Shown piece by piece: positions 1-8,807 of a stretch of DNA of 64,000 nucleotides. Under the pieces are notes generated by a model, which saw only the letters and a program-made list of their open reading frames with translations, searched no databases and was not told where the DNA came from. Position 1 is the stretch's first letter. Each line of letters starts with the position of its first letter. A program made the translations under genes and the position numbers. The stretch is from Jannaschia seohaensis (GTDB lineage Bacteria > Pseudomonadota > Alphaproteobacteria > Rhodobacterales > Rhodobacteraceae): NCBI RefSeq assembly GCF_900116765.1, contig NZ_UETC01000007.1:104862-168861 (forward strand), written 5' to 3'.

Positions 1-1
1 G

Positions 2-460
<459 letters not shown>

Positions 461-508
461 CCCTGGAACATCCCTTAACAGACCGTTAACGCCGCTTTCT
501 TCCCTGCT

Positions 509-546
509 TAAATATCCCGGGGGTCCGGGGGCTGGCCCCCGGTCCC
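509..546. repeat. GC-rich palindromic intergenic element between mreB and mreC
   Basis: The sequence starts with AAATATCCCGGGGG and continues into a GGGGGC-TG-GCCCCC-type hairpin. A relative (TGGGGC-TCT-GCCCCA followed by ACCCCGGAGTATTTT) occurs in the opposite orientation at 12617-12648. The shared AT-rich tail next to a GC hairpin suggests a dispersed REP-like family, possibly also working as an attenuator or processing site between mreB and mreC. Confidence 0.5.
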
Positions 547-604
547 GCACCCGGCCAAACGCGCTCCCCCTCGGGGCGAGGCGCCCAGATCCGCAGAGCC
601 GCCC

Positions 605-1504
605 ATGGCCCGCAACAGTGCCGAAGAGATCTACCATCGCCCGCTCCGGCGGCTGATTCTGGCGATCGTCTGCGTCCTGCTGGTCGCGCTGACGCTGCTC
701 TGGCGCATCGACAACCCGCGGGCCGAGCGAATCCGCGCCGCCGTGGTCGATCGGGTCGTGCCCAGCTTCGAATGGGCGCTGGCGCCGGTCACCTGGATCG
801 GCCGTCTGATCGAGGATTTCGAGGGCTATGCCCGCGTCTACGAGCAGAACCAGGACCTCCGCCGGGAGCTTCGCCAGGTTCAGGCTTGGCGCGAGGCCGC
901 GATCCAGTTGGAACAGGAGAACGCGCGCCTGCTCGATCTGCTCAATGTCCGTCTCTCGCCTGACCTGACTTATGTCACCGGCGTGGTTCTGACCGATAGC
1001 GGCTCGCCATTCCGCCGCTCGGTGCTGCTGAATATCGGAGCGGAGGACGGCATCCAGGACGGCTGGGCCGCGATGGACGGGCTGGGCCTTGTCGGGCGGA
1101 TCGCGGGGGTGGGCGCGCGCACGTCGCGGGTGATCCTGCTGACCGACGGCAACAGCCGCATCCCTGTGACGATCCAGCCGTCGGGCAAGCGCGCGATCCT
1201 GGCGGGGGACACGACCGCCGCGCCTGCTCTGGAATTCGTCGAGAACCCGCAGGACGTGCGCGCCGGCGACCGGATCGTGACCTCCGGCGACGGGGGTGTC
1301 TTCCCGCCCGACCTCCTGGTGGGGCAGGTCGTGCGCACCACCGATGGGCGGCTACGCGTCCGGCTCGCAGCCGAGACCGGACGGCTCGAATTCCTGCGCG
1401 TCCTGCGGACCCGCGAACAGGGCGCGATCACCTCCACCGGAGAGCTCCTGACGCCGCCGGCGGCCCCGGTCCAGGGTCCGCCGCCGCCCCCCGAGGACGG
1501 CTGA
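605..1504 (+). CDS. mreC: Rod shape-determining protein MreC
   Basis: MreC is the bitopic elongasome scaffold that links MreB to PBP2 in the periplasm. The 299-residue product has a short cytoplasmic N-terminus, one membrane segment at about residues 16-35, a Glu/Gln/Arg-rich coiled coil at about 60-105, and the paired beta-barrel MreC domain to about residue 270 (for example VLLNIGAEDGIQDGW and RIVTSGDGGVFPPDLLVG). A Pro-rich tail ends the protein. It lies between mreB and mreD and is 2 bp from mreD, so cotranscription is likely. Length is normal for alphaproteobacteria. Confidence 0.95.
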   Translation: MARNSAEEIYHRPLRRLILAIVCVLLVALTLLWRIDNPRAERIRAAVVDRVVPSFEWALAPVTWIGRLIEDFEGYARVYEQNQDLRRELRQVQAWREAAIQLEQENARLLDLLNVRLSPDLTYVTGVVLTDSGSPFRRSVLLNIGAEDGIQDGWAAMDGLGLVGRIAGVGARTSRVILLTDGNSRIPVTIQPSGKRAILAGDTTAAPALEFVENPQDVRAGDRIVTSGDGGVFPPDLLVGQVVRTTDGRLRVRLAAETGRLEFLRVLRTREQGAITSTGELLTPPAAPVQGPPPPPEDG

Positions 1505-1506
1505 GG

Positions 1507-2034
1507 ATGGGCCCTTCGGCGATCTGGGGCTATCGGCTGGCCTTCTTCGGGCTATCCTCCGCCATCCTGTTCTTCGCGCTGCTCCCCTTCGGCCCGCCCG
1601 AGGACGGGGTGCCGGGGCCGGACTTGCTGGTCTGCCTGGCTTTCGCCTGGATCCTGCGGCGGCCCGACTATGTGCCGGTCTGGCTGCTCGTCCCGATCCT
1701 GCTGCTGGCCGATGCGCTGCTGATGCGGCCGCTGGGCCTCTGGACGCTCGTGACGCTGCTGGGCTCCGAGTATCTGCGGCGCCGGGTCGACCATACCGAG
1801 GTCAAGACCTTCTGGTCCGAGGTCGCCGCCGTAGCCGCCGTGATCGCGGGCATGTTCGTCATCAACCATCTCGCGATGCTGCTGTTGCTCGCTCAGACGG
1901 CCCCGCTGCTGGACCAGGGCTTGCATCTGCTCGCGACCGTTGTTTTCTATCCTCTTACCGCGATATTCTCTCAGTTGATCGGCGTCCGGCGTCTTGCCCC
2001 CGGAGAGCTCGATACCCTCGGCACCCGCGCCTGA
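1507..2034 (+). CDS. mreD: Rod shape-determining protein MreD
   Basis: This 175-residue, very hydrophobic protein has about five to six predicted membrane segments and sits directly after mreC. MreD is the integral-membrane partner of MreC/RodA in the elongasome. Sequence conservation in MreD is low, so the call rests on size, topology and its fixed place between mreC and the PBP2 gene. The ATG lies 2 bp after the mreC stop, with GAGGAC overlapping the mreC end as likely ribosome binding site. Confidence 0.9.
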   Translation: MGPSAIWGYRLAFFGLSSAILFFALLPFGPPEDGVPGPDLLVCLAFAWILRRPDYVPVWLLVPILLLADALLMRPLGLWTLVTLLGSEYLRRRVDHTEVKTFWSEVAAVAAVIAGMFVINHLAMLLLLAQTAPLLDQGLHLLATVVFYPLTAIFSQLIGVRRLAPGELDTLGTRA

Positions 2035-2058
2035 CGCGGTCGCTCCCGGAGACGGCCC

Positions 2059-3999
2059 ATGAAGCGTAATCCGCAGGAACTGTCCCTCTCTAGTCGCCGC
2101 ATTACCCGCCGCGCGCTTGTGACCGGTGGCCTGATGACCGCTTTCAGCGGGCTGCTGGTGGCACGGATGAACCACCTCCAGGTCGATCAGGCCGATGAAT
2201 TTCTGCTGCTGGCCGAGGAGAACCGGATCAAGGTCCGCCTGCTGGCCCCCGCCCGCGGCGTCATCTTCGACCGCAACGGCCGCATCCTGGCCGGCAATGA
2301 ACAGATCTACCGGGTCTCGATGATCCGCGAGGATGCCGACGACGTCGACGAGACGATCACCCGCCTGCGCGGCCTCGTCCGCCTCGACGAGGAGCGTCTC
2401 CAACGCGCCATCCGCGAGATGGACCGCCGCCCGCACCAGGCCGTGACCCTCGCTGACCGCCTCTCCTGGGAGGAGTTGTCGACCATCGCCGTCAACGTCC
2501 CCGCTCTGCCGGGGATCACGCCCGAGGTCGGGCTCAGCCGCGTCTATCCGCTGGGCCAGGACTACGCCCATGTCATCGGCTATGTCGGCCGCGTCTCCGA
2601 GCGGGATCTGGAGAACGAAGAGGATCAAGACCCGCTGCTGCAGACGCCGCAGTTCCAGATCGGCAAGATCGGCGCCGAGCGGCGCCTGGAGCATGTGCTG
2701 CGCGGCAAGGCCGGGTCGCGCCGGGTCGAACAGAACGCCGCGGGTCGCATCATGCGGGAACTCGGGCGCACGCCCGGCCAGTCCGGCAAGGACGTACAGC
2801 TGACCATCGACGCGGCGCTCCAGAACTTCACCCAGGTCCGCCTCGCCGGGGAGAGCGCGTCCTGCGTGGTCATGGACGTGACCAATGGCGACGTTCTGGC
2901 GGCGGTTTCTTCTCCGGCCTACGATCCGAACCTCTTCGTCTCGGGTATCTCCGTGCCGGACTACGCCGCGCTCCGGGACAACGATCACCGCCCGCTGCAC
3001 AACAAGATCGTCCAGGGCCTCTATCCGCCGGGCTCCACCTTCAAGATGGTCACGCAGCTTGCAGCGCTGGAGGCGGGGCTCGTCGCACCCGGCGAGACGG
3101 TTTGGTGTCCGGGCTATCTGACGGTGTCGAACCGCCGGTTCCACTGCTGGAAACGCGGCGGGCACGGACATGTCGATGCCGCCAAATCCCTGCGCGAAAG
3201 CTGCGACGTCTACTATTACGAGATGGCGCAGCGCGCAGGCATCGACCGCATTGCGGCCATGGCCCGCAAGCTGGGCCTGGGCGTCGCCCATGACATCGAG
3301 ATGACCTCGATCTCGGACGGGCTGATCCCCGACCGCGAATGGAAGCGTGTCCGCCGAGGCGAGGCCTGGCGGATCGGCGACAGTCTCAACGCCTCGATCG
3401 GGCAGGGCTATGTGCTGACCTCGCCGCTCCAGCTCTGCGTGATGACCGCGCGGCTCGCCTCGGGGCTGGAGGTCGTGCCGCGCCTCGTTCGGTCCATCGA
3501 CGGTGTGGCCCAACCCTCCGGCGTGAAGCGCCCGCTCGACATCCCACGCTCGCTTCTCGATTTGCAGCGGGAGGCGATGTATCAGGTGGTCAATGCCAGG
3601 GGGGGCACGGCGGGGCGCTCCCGCTTCGACATGGGCGGGGTGAAATGGGCCGGCAAGACCGGCACGTCCCAGGTCCGCAACATCACCGCGGCGGAGCGGG
3701 CCCGCGGCGTCTTCCGCAACGAAGATCTGCCATGGGAGCGGCGCGACCACGCGCTCTATGTCGGCTATGCCCCCCATGACGACCCTAAATACGCGATCTC
3801 GGTCGTGGTCGAGCATGGCGGCGGCGGCTCCGCCGCGGCGGCGCCGGTGGCGCGGGATGTGATGCTCTATGCGCTCTCGGGCGGGATGCCGCCGGTCTCG
3901 GCCTATCCCGCGGGCCAGCAGGGGGAGATGGCCGAATATCTCGCCTCTCTCCCGGTCGACCCCGCTCTGACCCCGCCCGCAGGCAAGTCTGAGGCGTGA
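2059..3999 (+). CDS. mrdA: Penicillin-binding protein 2 (elongation transpeptidase)
   Basis: This is the class B transpeptidase that crosslinks peptidoglycan during cell elongation together with RodA. The 646 residues show an N-terminal membrane anchor at about 18-36, the PBP dimerisation domain, and a transpeptidase domain with all three catalytic motifs: STFK with nucleophile Ser326, SCD at Ser381 and KTGT at Lys533. It lies 24 bp after mreD, and its stop overlaps the rodA start by 4 bp, which suggests translational coupling of the transpeptidase with its glycosyltransferase. Confidence 0.96.
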   Translation: MKRNPQELSLSSRRITRRALVTGGLMTAFSGLLVARMNHLQVDQADEFLLLAEENRIKVRLLAPARGVIFDRNGRILAGNEQIYRVSMIREDADDVDETITRLRGLVRLDEERLQRAIREMDRRPHQAVTLADRLSWEELSTIAVNVPALPGITPEVGLSRVYPLGQDYAHVIGYVGRVSERDLENEEDQDPLLQTPQFQIGKIGAERRLEHVLRGKAGSRRVEQNAAGRIMRELGRTPGQSGKDVQLTIDAALQNFTQVRLAGESASCVVMDVTNGDVLAAVSSPAYDPNLFVSGISVPDYAALRDNDHRPLHNKIVQGLYPPGSTFKMVTQLAALEAGLVAPGETVWCPGYLTVSNRRFHCWKRGGHGHVDAAKSLRESCDVYYYEMAQRAGIDRIAAMARKLGLGVAHDIEMTSISDGLIPDREWKRVRRGEAWRIGDSLNASIGQGYVLTSPLQLCVMTARLASGLEVVPRLVRSIDGVAQPSGVKRPLDIPRSLLDLQREAMYQVVNARGGTAGRSRFDMGGVKWAGKTGTSQVRNITAAERARGVFRNEDLPWERRDHALYVGYAPHDDPKYAISVVVEHGGGGSAAAAPVARDVMLYALSGGMPPVSAYPAGQQGEMAEYLASLPVDPALTPPAGKSEA

Positions 4000-5162
4000 G
4001 CTATCTCGAATACAACGTCGCCCGCGTCCCGCAGGGCCTGCAGAAGGTGCTGGCGCTCAACTGGGCGCTTGTCCTGCTGATCACGGCCACGGCCTGCATC
4101 GGGTTTGTGGTGCTTTACTCGGTCTCCGGCGGCGACTGGCGTTGGGCCGAGCCGCAGATGCAGCGCTTCGCCATGGGGCTTGCGGTGATGTTCATCGTCG
4201 CGATGATCCCGATCTGGTTCTGGCGCAACGTCTCGGCGCTGCTCTACGCGATGACGCTGGCGCTGCTCTTGGCGGTGGAACTGGTCGGCGTGACCGGGGG
4301 CGGCGCCCAGCGCTGGATCGATCTGGGTTTCATGCGGCTCCAACCCTCGGAGTTGATGAAGGTCACGCTGGTGATGATGCTGGCGGCCTATTACGACTGG
4401 CTCCCGCCCTCCAAGGTGAGCCGCCCGCAATGGGTGCTGCTGCCCATCCTGATCATCCTGCTGCCCGTTTTCCTGGTGCTGAAGCAGCCCGATCTGGGCA
4501 CGTCGATCCTGCTGCTGGCCGGGGGCGGGGCCGTGATGTTCCTCGCGGGCGTCCACTGGGCCTATTTCGCCACGGTGATCGCCGGGGCGGTGGGTCTGGT
4601 GACGGCGGTGCTGCAATCGCGCGGGACCGACTGGCAGATCCTTCAGGACTACCAGTATCGCCGCATCGACACCTTCCTCGACCCGGATTCCGATCCGTTG
4701 GGGGCGGGCTACCACATCACCCAGTCCAAGATCGCGCTGGGCTCGGGCGGTTGGACCGGCAAGGGCTTCATGCAGGGCACCCAGGCGCGGCTGAACTTCC
4801 TGCCCGAGAAGCATACCGACTTCATTTTTACGACCCTGGCCGAGGAATGGGGCTTCGTCGGGGCGCTGTCGCTCCTGGTGCTCTACCTGCTCATCATCGC
4901 CTTCTGCATCGCTTCGGCGCTACGCAACAAGGACCGCTATGCGTCGCTGGTCACCTTGGGCATCGCGGTGGCGTTCTTCCTGTTCTTCGCGGTCAACATG
5001 TCGATGGTGATGGGGCTCGCGCCGGTTGTCGGGGTGCCCTTGCCGCTGGTCAGCTATGGCGGCTCGGCGATGCTGGTGCTGATGCTGGCTTTCGGAGTGG
5101 TGCAATCGGCCCATGTCCACCGTCCGCGCGCCGCCGGGGAAGGGCGCCTGCTGCGACGTTAG
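3996..5162 (+). CDS. rodA: Rod shape-determining protein RodA (SEDS peptidoglycan glycosyltransferase)
   Basis: RodA is the SEDS-family polymerase that makes glycan strands from lipid II. The 388-residue product has about ten membrane segments and the SEDS signature regions RWIDLGFMRLQPSELMKV, LLVLKQPDLGTS-like and PLPLVSYGGSAML near the C-terminus. Translation starts at a GTG that overlaps the PBP2 stop (GTGA), which fixes the start well. It is the last gene of the mre/mrd operon. Two short palindromes follow immediately after the stop. Confidence 0.95.
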   Translation: MSYLEYNVARVPQGLQKVLALNWALVLLITATACIGFVVLYSVSGGDWRWAEPQMQRFAMGLAVMFIVAMIPIWFWRNVSALLYAMTLALLLAVELVGVTGGGAQRWIDLGFMRLQPSELMKVTLVMMLAAYYDWLPPSKVSRPQWVLLPILIILLPVFLVLKQPDLGTSILLLAGGGAVMFLAGVHWAYFATVIAGAVGLVTAVLQSRGTDWQILQDYQYRRIDTFLDPDSDPLGAGYHITQSKIALGSGGWTGKGFMQGTQARLNFLPEKHTDFIFTTLAEEWGFVGALSLLVLYLLIIAFCIASALRNKDRYASLVTLGIAVAFFLFFAVNMSMVMGLAPVVGVPLPLVSYGGSAMLVLMLAFGVVQSAHVHRPRAAGEGRLLRR

Positions 5163-5165
5163 CCG

Positions 5166-5210
5166 AAAGTTTTCCCGAAAACTTTGGGCAAATCCTTCAC
5201 GAAGGATTTG
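5166..5210. repeat. Two adjacent perfect palindromes after rodA
   Basis: Two hairpins lie side by side: AAAGTTTTC-CC-GAAAACTTT (5166-5185) and CAAATCCTTC-AC-GAAGGATTTG (5189-5210). Each has a 9-10 bp perfect stem and a 2-base centre. They sit 4 bp after the rodA stop, where a terminator would be expected, but no clean U tract follows. They look like short dispersed palindromic repeats that may also stop or stabilise the mre/mrd transcript. Confidence 0.6.
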
Positions 5211-5299
5211 CGCTCCCGAACCGATCCTGTGCGGCGATTGGCCTATGTTCCGAGCCGCAGAGCGTTATCTGTGCGCCAACGCAACGCACGGAGGCACCC

Positions 5300-6217
5300 A
5301 TGTCCGACAAGCGCATCACCGGCCTGCACCATGTGACCGCCATTTCCGGTCCACCCCAGGCCAATGTCGACTTCTTCACCAAGCTGCTGGACCAGCGCCT
5401 GGTGAAGAAGACGGTGAATTTCGACGATCCCGGCACTTACCACCTCTATTACGGCAATCGCACCGCCGATCCGGGGACGATTCTGACCTTCTTCCCCTTC
5501 GTCGGCGCGCGGCCGGGCCGGCCCGGGCCGGGCATGGCCTCGGCCTATGGCTACTCGGTCGGCGCGGACGTGTTCGACCATTGGGCGGCCGAGGTCGCGA
5601 AGCGGGGCGGCAGGGTCTCCGATCCGGAGGAACGGTTCGGCCAGGCCGTCGTCACCGTCACCGACCCGGATGGCGCCGCCGTTGAGCTGATCGCCGAGCC
5701 GGGCTCCCACGACCCCGCCGAGGGCGGGTTCCATTCGACGACGCTCTGGCTCCACGATCTAGGCCCGACGCAGCGCCTGCTGGTCGACCATATGGGCTAT
5801 GAGGAGGCCGGGCACGAGGCGTCGGACGGGTTCGAGCGGCTGCGGCTCAAGGCGCCGGGCGATGCGCGCGGCACGATCGTAGACCTCTACCGCAAGGAGG
5901 GCGCGGCCCGCGGGGTGCAGGGCGCAGGCACCATCCACCACGTCGCCTTCCGGGCGCTGGACGATGCCGATCAGCTCGACTGGCGCGACCGGATGCTGCG
6001 CGCCGGGATGCAGGTGACGCCCGTGATCGACCGGCAGTATTTCAACGCGATCTACTTCCGGGAGCCGGGCGGCGTCCTGTTCGAGATCGCCACCGATCCG
6101 CCGGGCTTCACCCGCGACGAGCCGCTGGAAAGCCTGGGTCAGGCGCTGAAGCTGCCGGACCAGTATGAGCCGCTCCGCGACCGGATCGAAGCGGCGCTGC
6201 CCCGGATCTCGGCATGA
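5300..6217 (+). CDS. VOC-family ring-cleaving dioxygenase (glyoxalase/MhqO-like)
   Basis: This 305-residue protein has two vicinal-oxygen-chelate modules. Likely metal ligands are His in ITGLHHVTAI (about residue 11), His in TIHHVAFRAL (about 215) and Glu in GVLFEIATDPPGF (about 265). It belongs to the extradiol-type hydroquinone dioxygenases of the MhqO/MhqE group. The ATG follows ACGGAGGCACC. It overlaps the next gene, a small serine esterase, by 4 bp. The pair resembles the mhqED/mhqNOP quinone-detoxification arrangement known from Bacillus. The substrate is not shown by the sequence. Confidence 0.85.
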   Translation: MSDKRITGLHHVTAISGPPQANVDFFTKLLDQRLVKKTVNFDDPGTYHLYYGNRTADPGTILTFFPFVGARPGRPGPGMASAYGYSVGADVFDHWAAEVAKRGGRVSDPEERFGQAVVTVTDPDGAAVELIAEPGSHDPAEGGFHSTTLWLHDLGPTQRLLVDHMGYEEAGHEASDGFERLRLKAPGDARGTIVDLYRKEGAARGVQGAGTIHHVAFRALDDADQLDWRDRMLRAGMQVTPVIDRQYFNAIYFREPGGVLFEIATDPPGFTRDEPLESLGQALKLPDQYEPLRDRIEAALPRISA

Positions 6218-6840
6218 GCGCCCGCATCCTGACCGGAGGGGATGAGGCCGCCACGCGCGGCCTCGTCCTGATCCATGGCCGCGGGGACTCCGCCCAAGGC
6301 ATCGCCGGGCTGGTCCCCGTGCTGGGCGCCGCGGAGCGCCGCATCGCCGCGCCCGAGGCGCCAGGCAATTCCTGGTGGCCGACCTCCTTCCTCGCGCCGA
6401 TGGCGGAGATGGAGCCCTGGGTGGCGCGCGGGCTCGACGCCGTCGATGCGGCGATCGCGGCGACGGGGCTGCCCAAGGAGGCTGTCGCGCTTGCGGGCTT
6501 CAGCCAGGGGGCCTGCCTCGCGCTCGAATACGCGGCGCGGCGGGGGCAGGGGCTTCCGGCGGTGATCGCCTTCTCCGGCGGGCTGGTCGGGTCGGCGGAC
6601 GCCGAGGGCGAGGTCTATGGCTTCGCCGAGAAGGCGCTCGATTACGCGGGAGATCTGACGGGGACGCATATCCTGGTCACCTGCCACGAGCGGGATCCGC
6701 ATATCCCGCTGTCACGCGCGGAAAAGAGCGTCGCGGCGCTGCGTGGGCTCGGCGCCGAGGCGCGGCTCATCGCGCATCCCGGGCCCGGCCACCAGCCGAT
6801 GCCCGATGGGATCAAGGCGGCCCGCGCGGTGCTGGCGTAG
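6214..6840 (+). CDS. Alpha/beta-hydrolase, phospholipase/carboxylesterase family (MhqD-like)
   Basis: This 208-residue cytoplasmic esterase has the catalytic triad Ser in GFSQGACLALEY (about residue 98), Asp in ERDPHIPLSRAEK (about 160) and His in HPGPGHQPMP (about 194). Its ATGA start overlaps the stop of the dioxygenase gene, so the two are translationally coupled. In Bacillus the same pairing acts on quinone or catechol adducts. That role is inferred here. The stop codon TAG lies inside the stem of a terminator-like palindrome. Confidence 0.85.
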   Translation: MSARILTGGDEAATRGLVLIHGRGDSAQGIAGLVPVLGAAERRIAAPEAPGNSWWPTSFLAPMAEMEPWVARGLDAVDAAIAATGLPKEAVALAGFSQGACLALEYAARRGQGLPAVIAFSGGLVGSADAEGEVYGFAEKALDYAGDLTGTHILVTCHERDPHIPLSRAEKSVAALRGLGAEARLIAHPGPGHQPMPDGIKAARAVLA

Positions 6841-6863
6841 GGCGAGGATATCTCCGCCCTACC
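6838..6863 (+). terminator. Hairpin overlapping the esterase stop codon
   Basis: GTAGGGCGAG, then GATAT, then CTCCGCCCTAC forms a 10-bp stem with one bulge. The first bases supply the TAG stop of the esterase. A closely similar element at 30272-30297 supplies the TAG stop of the DUF2306 gene. It is likely a dispersed palindrome used as a bidirectional terminator. Confidence 0.6.
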
Positions 6864-6867
6864 GGCA

Positions 6868-6897
6868 AACGAAAAGAGCCGCCCCGAGGGGCGGCTC
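6868..6897 (-). terminator. Rho-independent terminator of the Bax-inhibitor-1 gene
   Basis: Read on the minus strand, GAGCCGCCCC and GGGGCGGCTC form a 10-bp stem around a 2-base centre. TTTTCGTTT follows directly. It lies 21 bp after the stop of the gene at 6919-7668. Confidence 0.8.
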
Positions 6898-6918
6898 CGT
6901 CGTTTCAGGACGCGTCGG

Positions 6919-7668
6919 TCACTCTTGGTTGCCGAAGAGCGAGAGCAGCATCATGAACATGTTGATGAAGTTCAGGTACAGGCTCAGCGCGCCCATGATG
7001 GCGGCCTTGCCCAGCCACTCCGTGTCGCCATGGGCGGCGTGGGCGATGTACTCGGTTTTGATCCGCTGGGTGTCGTAGGCGGTGAGGCCCGCGAAGATCA
7101 GCACGCCGATCGTCGAGACCGCGAAGGCCAGAGCCGAAGACGCCAGGAAGATGTTGACGATCGAGGCGACGATGATGCCGATCAGGCCCATCAGCAGGAA
7201 CGTGCCCCAGCCGGACAGGTCCTTCTTGGTAACGTAGCCCCAGAGGCTCAGCGACGCGAAGGCGATCGCGGTGATGAGGAAGATCTGCGCGATCGAGGTG
7301 CCGGTGAACACCAGGAAGATCGACGAGATCGAAATGCCCATCACGGCGCCGAAGGCGTAGAACACGACCTGCGCGGTCGCGGCCGACATCCGGTTGACCG
7401 CCGCGGCGAAGCCGAACACGAAGATCAGCGGCGCGAACATCAGCAGCCAGCGCAGCGGCGACGCATAGAGCGTCACGCCGAGTTGCGTGAGCTGCCCGTC
7501 GGGCGTGACGGCTAGGCCGGAAATGGCCCAGGCGGCGGCGAAAGTGATGAGCATGCCCACGGACATCGTCCCGTAGACCTTGTTCATGTGGGCCCGGAGA
7601 CCCTGATCGATCTCCTCGGCGCGAGCGCCGGAGATCTGTCCGGTCCGCAGGGCGTCGTATTGTGCCAT
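6919..7668 (-). CDS. Bax inhibitor-1/YccA family membrane protein
   Basis: This 249-residue protein has seven predicted membrane segments and the BI-1 family pattern, including GLTAYDTQRIK near the C-terminus, whose acidic residue belongs to the family's conserved pore/pH-sensing region. BI-1 proteins are inner-membrane, proton- and calcium-linked leak channels or protease regulators. The start MAQYDALRTG at 7668 was chosen because TGGAGGAGTTCC precedes it. A longer frame upstream has no such site. It is divergent from the LysR gene. Confidence 0.9.
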   Translation of the reverse strand: MAQYDALRTGQISGARAEEIDQGLRAHMNKVYGTMSVGMLITFAAAWAISGLAVTPDGQLTQLGVTLYASPLRWLLMFAPLIFVFGFAAAVNRMSAATAQVVFYAFGAVMGISISSIFLVFTGTSIAQIFLITAIAFASLSLWGYVTKKDLSGWGTFLLMGLIGIIVASIVNIFLASSALAFAVSTIGVLIFAGLTAYDTQRIKTEYIAHAAHGDTEWLGKAAIMGALSLYLNFINMFMMLLSLFGNQE

Positions 7669-7913
7669 GGAACTCCTCCAGATGTGACAGATAAGACGCA
7701 CGCCATGCGCGCCTTCGACTACGAATATCGGCACGGGCGGGCCTCAGTTCAAGCAGCGTCTGGCTCGGAAACGCCCGGTTTCGATTGATTTTCACTATCA
7801 GCTCCGCAGCTTCCTCTCGCGGCGCGCCATCACGTTCCGTGAACGGGGCGGTGATCAAATCTCATTTCCCGAACGCGGCTTGGCCCGATAGTTTGTCGGG
7901 GAAAGGATGTCGC

Positions 7914-8807
7914 ATGGCCCGAAATCTTGACCTGACAGCGCTCCGCGCCTTCGCCACCGTCGCCTCGACCGGCGGCGTGACGCGCGCCGCGGCCCTTCTG
8001 AACCTCACGCAATCGGCGGTCTCGATGCAGGTGAAGCGCCTGGAGGAGGCGTTGGACACGACCCTCTTGGAGCGGACGAGCCGCGGGATGCGGCTGACGC
8101 CCGACGGAGAGAGCGCCTTGGGGACCGCCCGGCGGATGCTGGCGCTTAACGACGAGTTGCTGGACCGCATGCGCAACGCGACGCCGGACGGAGAGATCCG
8201 GCTGGGCGTGCCGCATGATATCGTGCCGCGGGCGATTCCGGATGTCCTGCGCGCCTTTGCCGCGGAATATCCGAGGGTGCGCATCACGCTCGTCTCCTCG
8301 GTCACGGCGGCCCTGCACGACGCCTTCGCCGCGGGTGAGGTGGACGTGATGCTGGGCACCGAGGCCGCGGTGCGGGACGGGGGCGAGGAGATCGTGCGCC
8401 TGCCGCTGATCTGGGTCGGCGCCGAGGACGGACGGGCTTGGCGGCAACGGCCCCTCCGCCTCGCCTTCGAGCAGCACTGCGTCTTTCGGACCAACGCGCA
8501 GGCCGCGCTGGACCGCGCGGGCATCCCCTGGGAACTCGCCCTGAGCGCCGCGTCGAGCCGGGCCATCGATGCGAGCGTCGCGGCGGACCTCGCCTGTCAC
8601 GTGGTCATCGACGGCTTCGACACCGCCGAACTGACCCCGGTGCGCCATGGCGGCGGGCTGCCGGAAATCGGCGATGTGGGCATCACGATTTATGCCGCCG
8701 AAACCGAACGCGACCCCGCCCGGGACCGCCTGCTGGAGTTGCTGCGGCAGTCTTACAGGGCGCTCAGGGGGTCACGACAACCTTCCCTGTCGATCGCCGC
8801 GTCCTGA
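7914..8807 (+). CDS. LysR-family transcriptional regulator
   Basis: This 297-residue regulator has an N-terminal winged helix (DLTALRAFATVASTGGVTRA, then LNLTQSAVSMQVKRLEE, residues about 5-60) and a C-terminal type 2 periplasmic-binding-like effector domain. The start at 7914 matches the family N-terminus and follows GGGGAAAGGATGTCGC. It is divergent from the BI-1 gene (245 bp apart) and runs convergently into the oxidoreductase gene with a 44-bp overlap of the 3' ends. Its target and inducer are not evident. Confidence 0.88.
   Translation: MARNLDLTALRAFATVASTGGVTRAAALLNLTQSAVSMQVKRLEEALDTTLLERTSRGMRLTPDGESALGTARRMLALNDELLDRMRNATPDGEIRLGVPHDIVPRAIPDVLRAFAAEYPRVRITLVSSVTAALHDAFAAGEVDVMLGTEAAVRDGGEEIVRLPLIWVGAEDGRAWRQRPLRLAFEQHCVFRTNAQAALDRAGIPWELALSAASSRAIDASVAADLACHVVIDGFDTAELTPVRHGGGLPEIGDVGITIYAAETERDPARDRLLELLRQSYRALRGSRQPSLSIAAS

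Noticed and set aside
1552..3816. 754-codon open frame on the minus strand opposite mreD and PBP2
   Set aside because: It mirrors the GC-rich codon pattern of the opposite genes, has no recognisable domain, and the plus strand carries clear mreD and mrdA.
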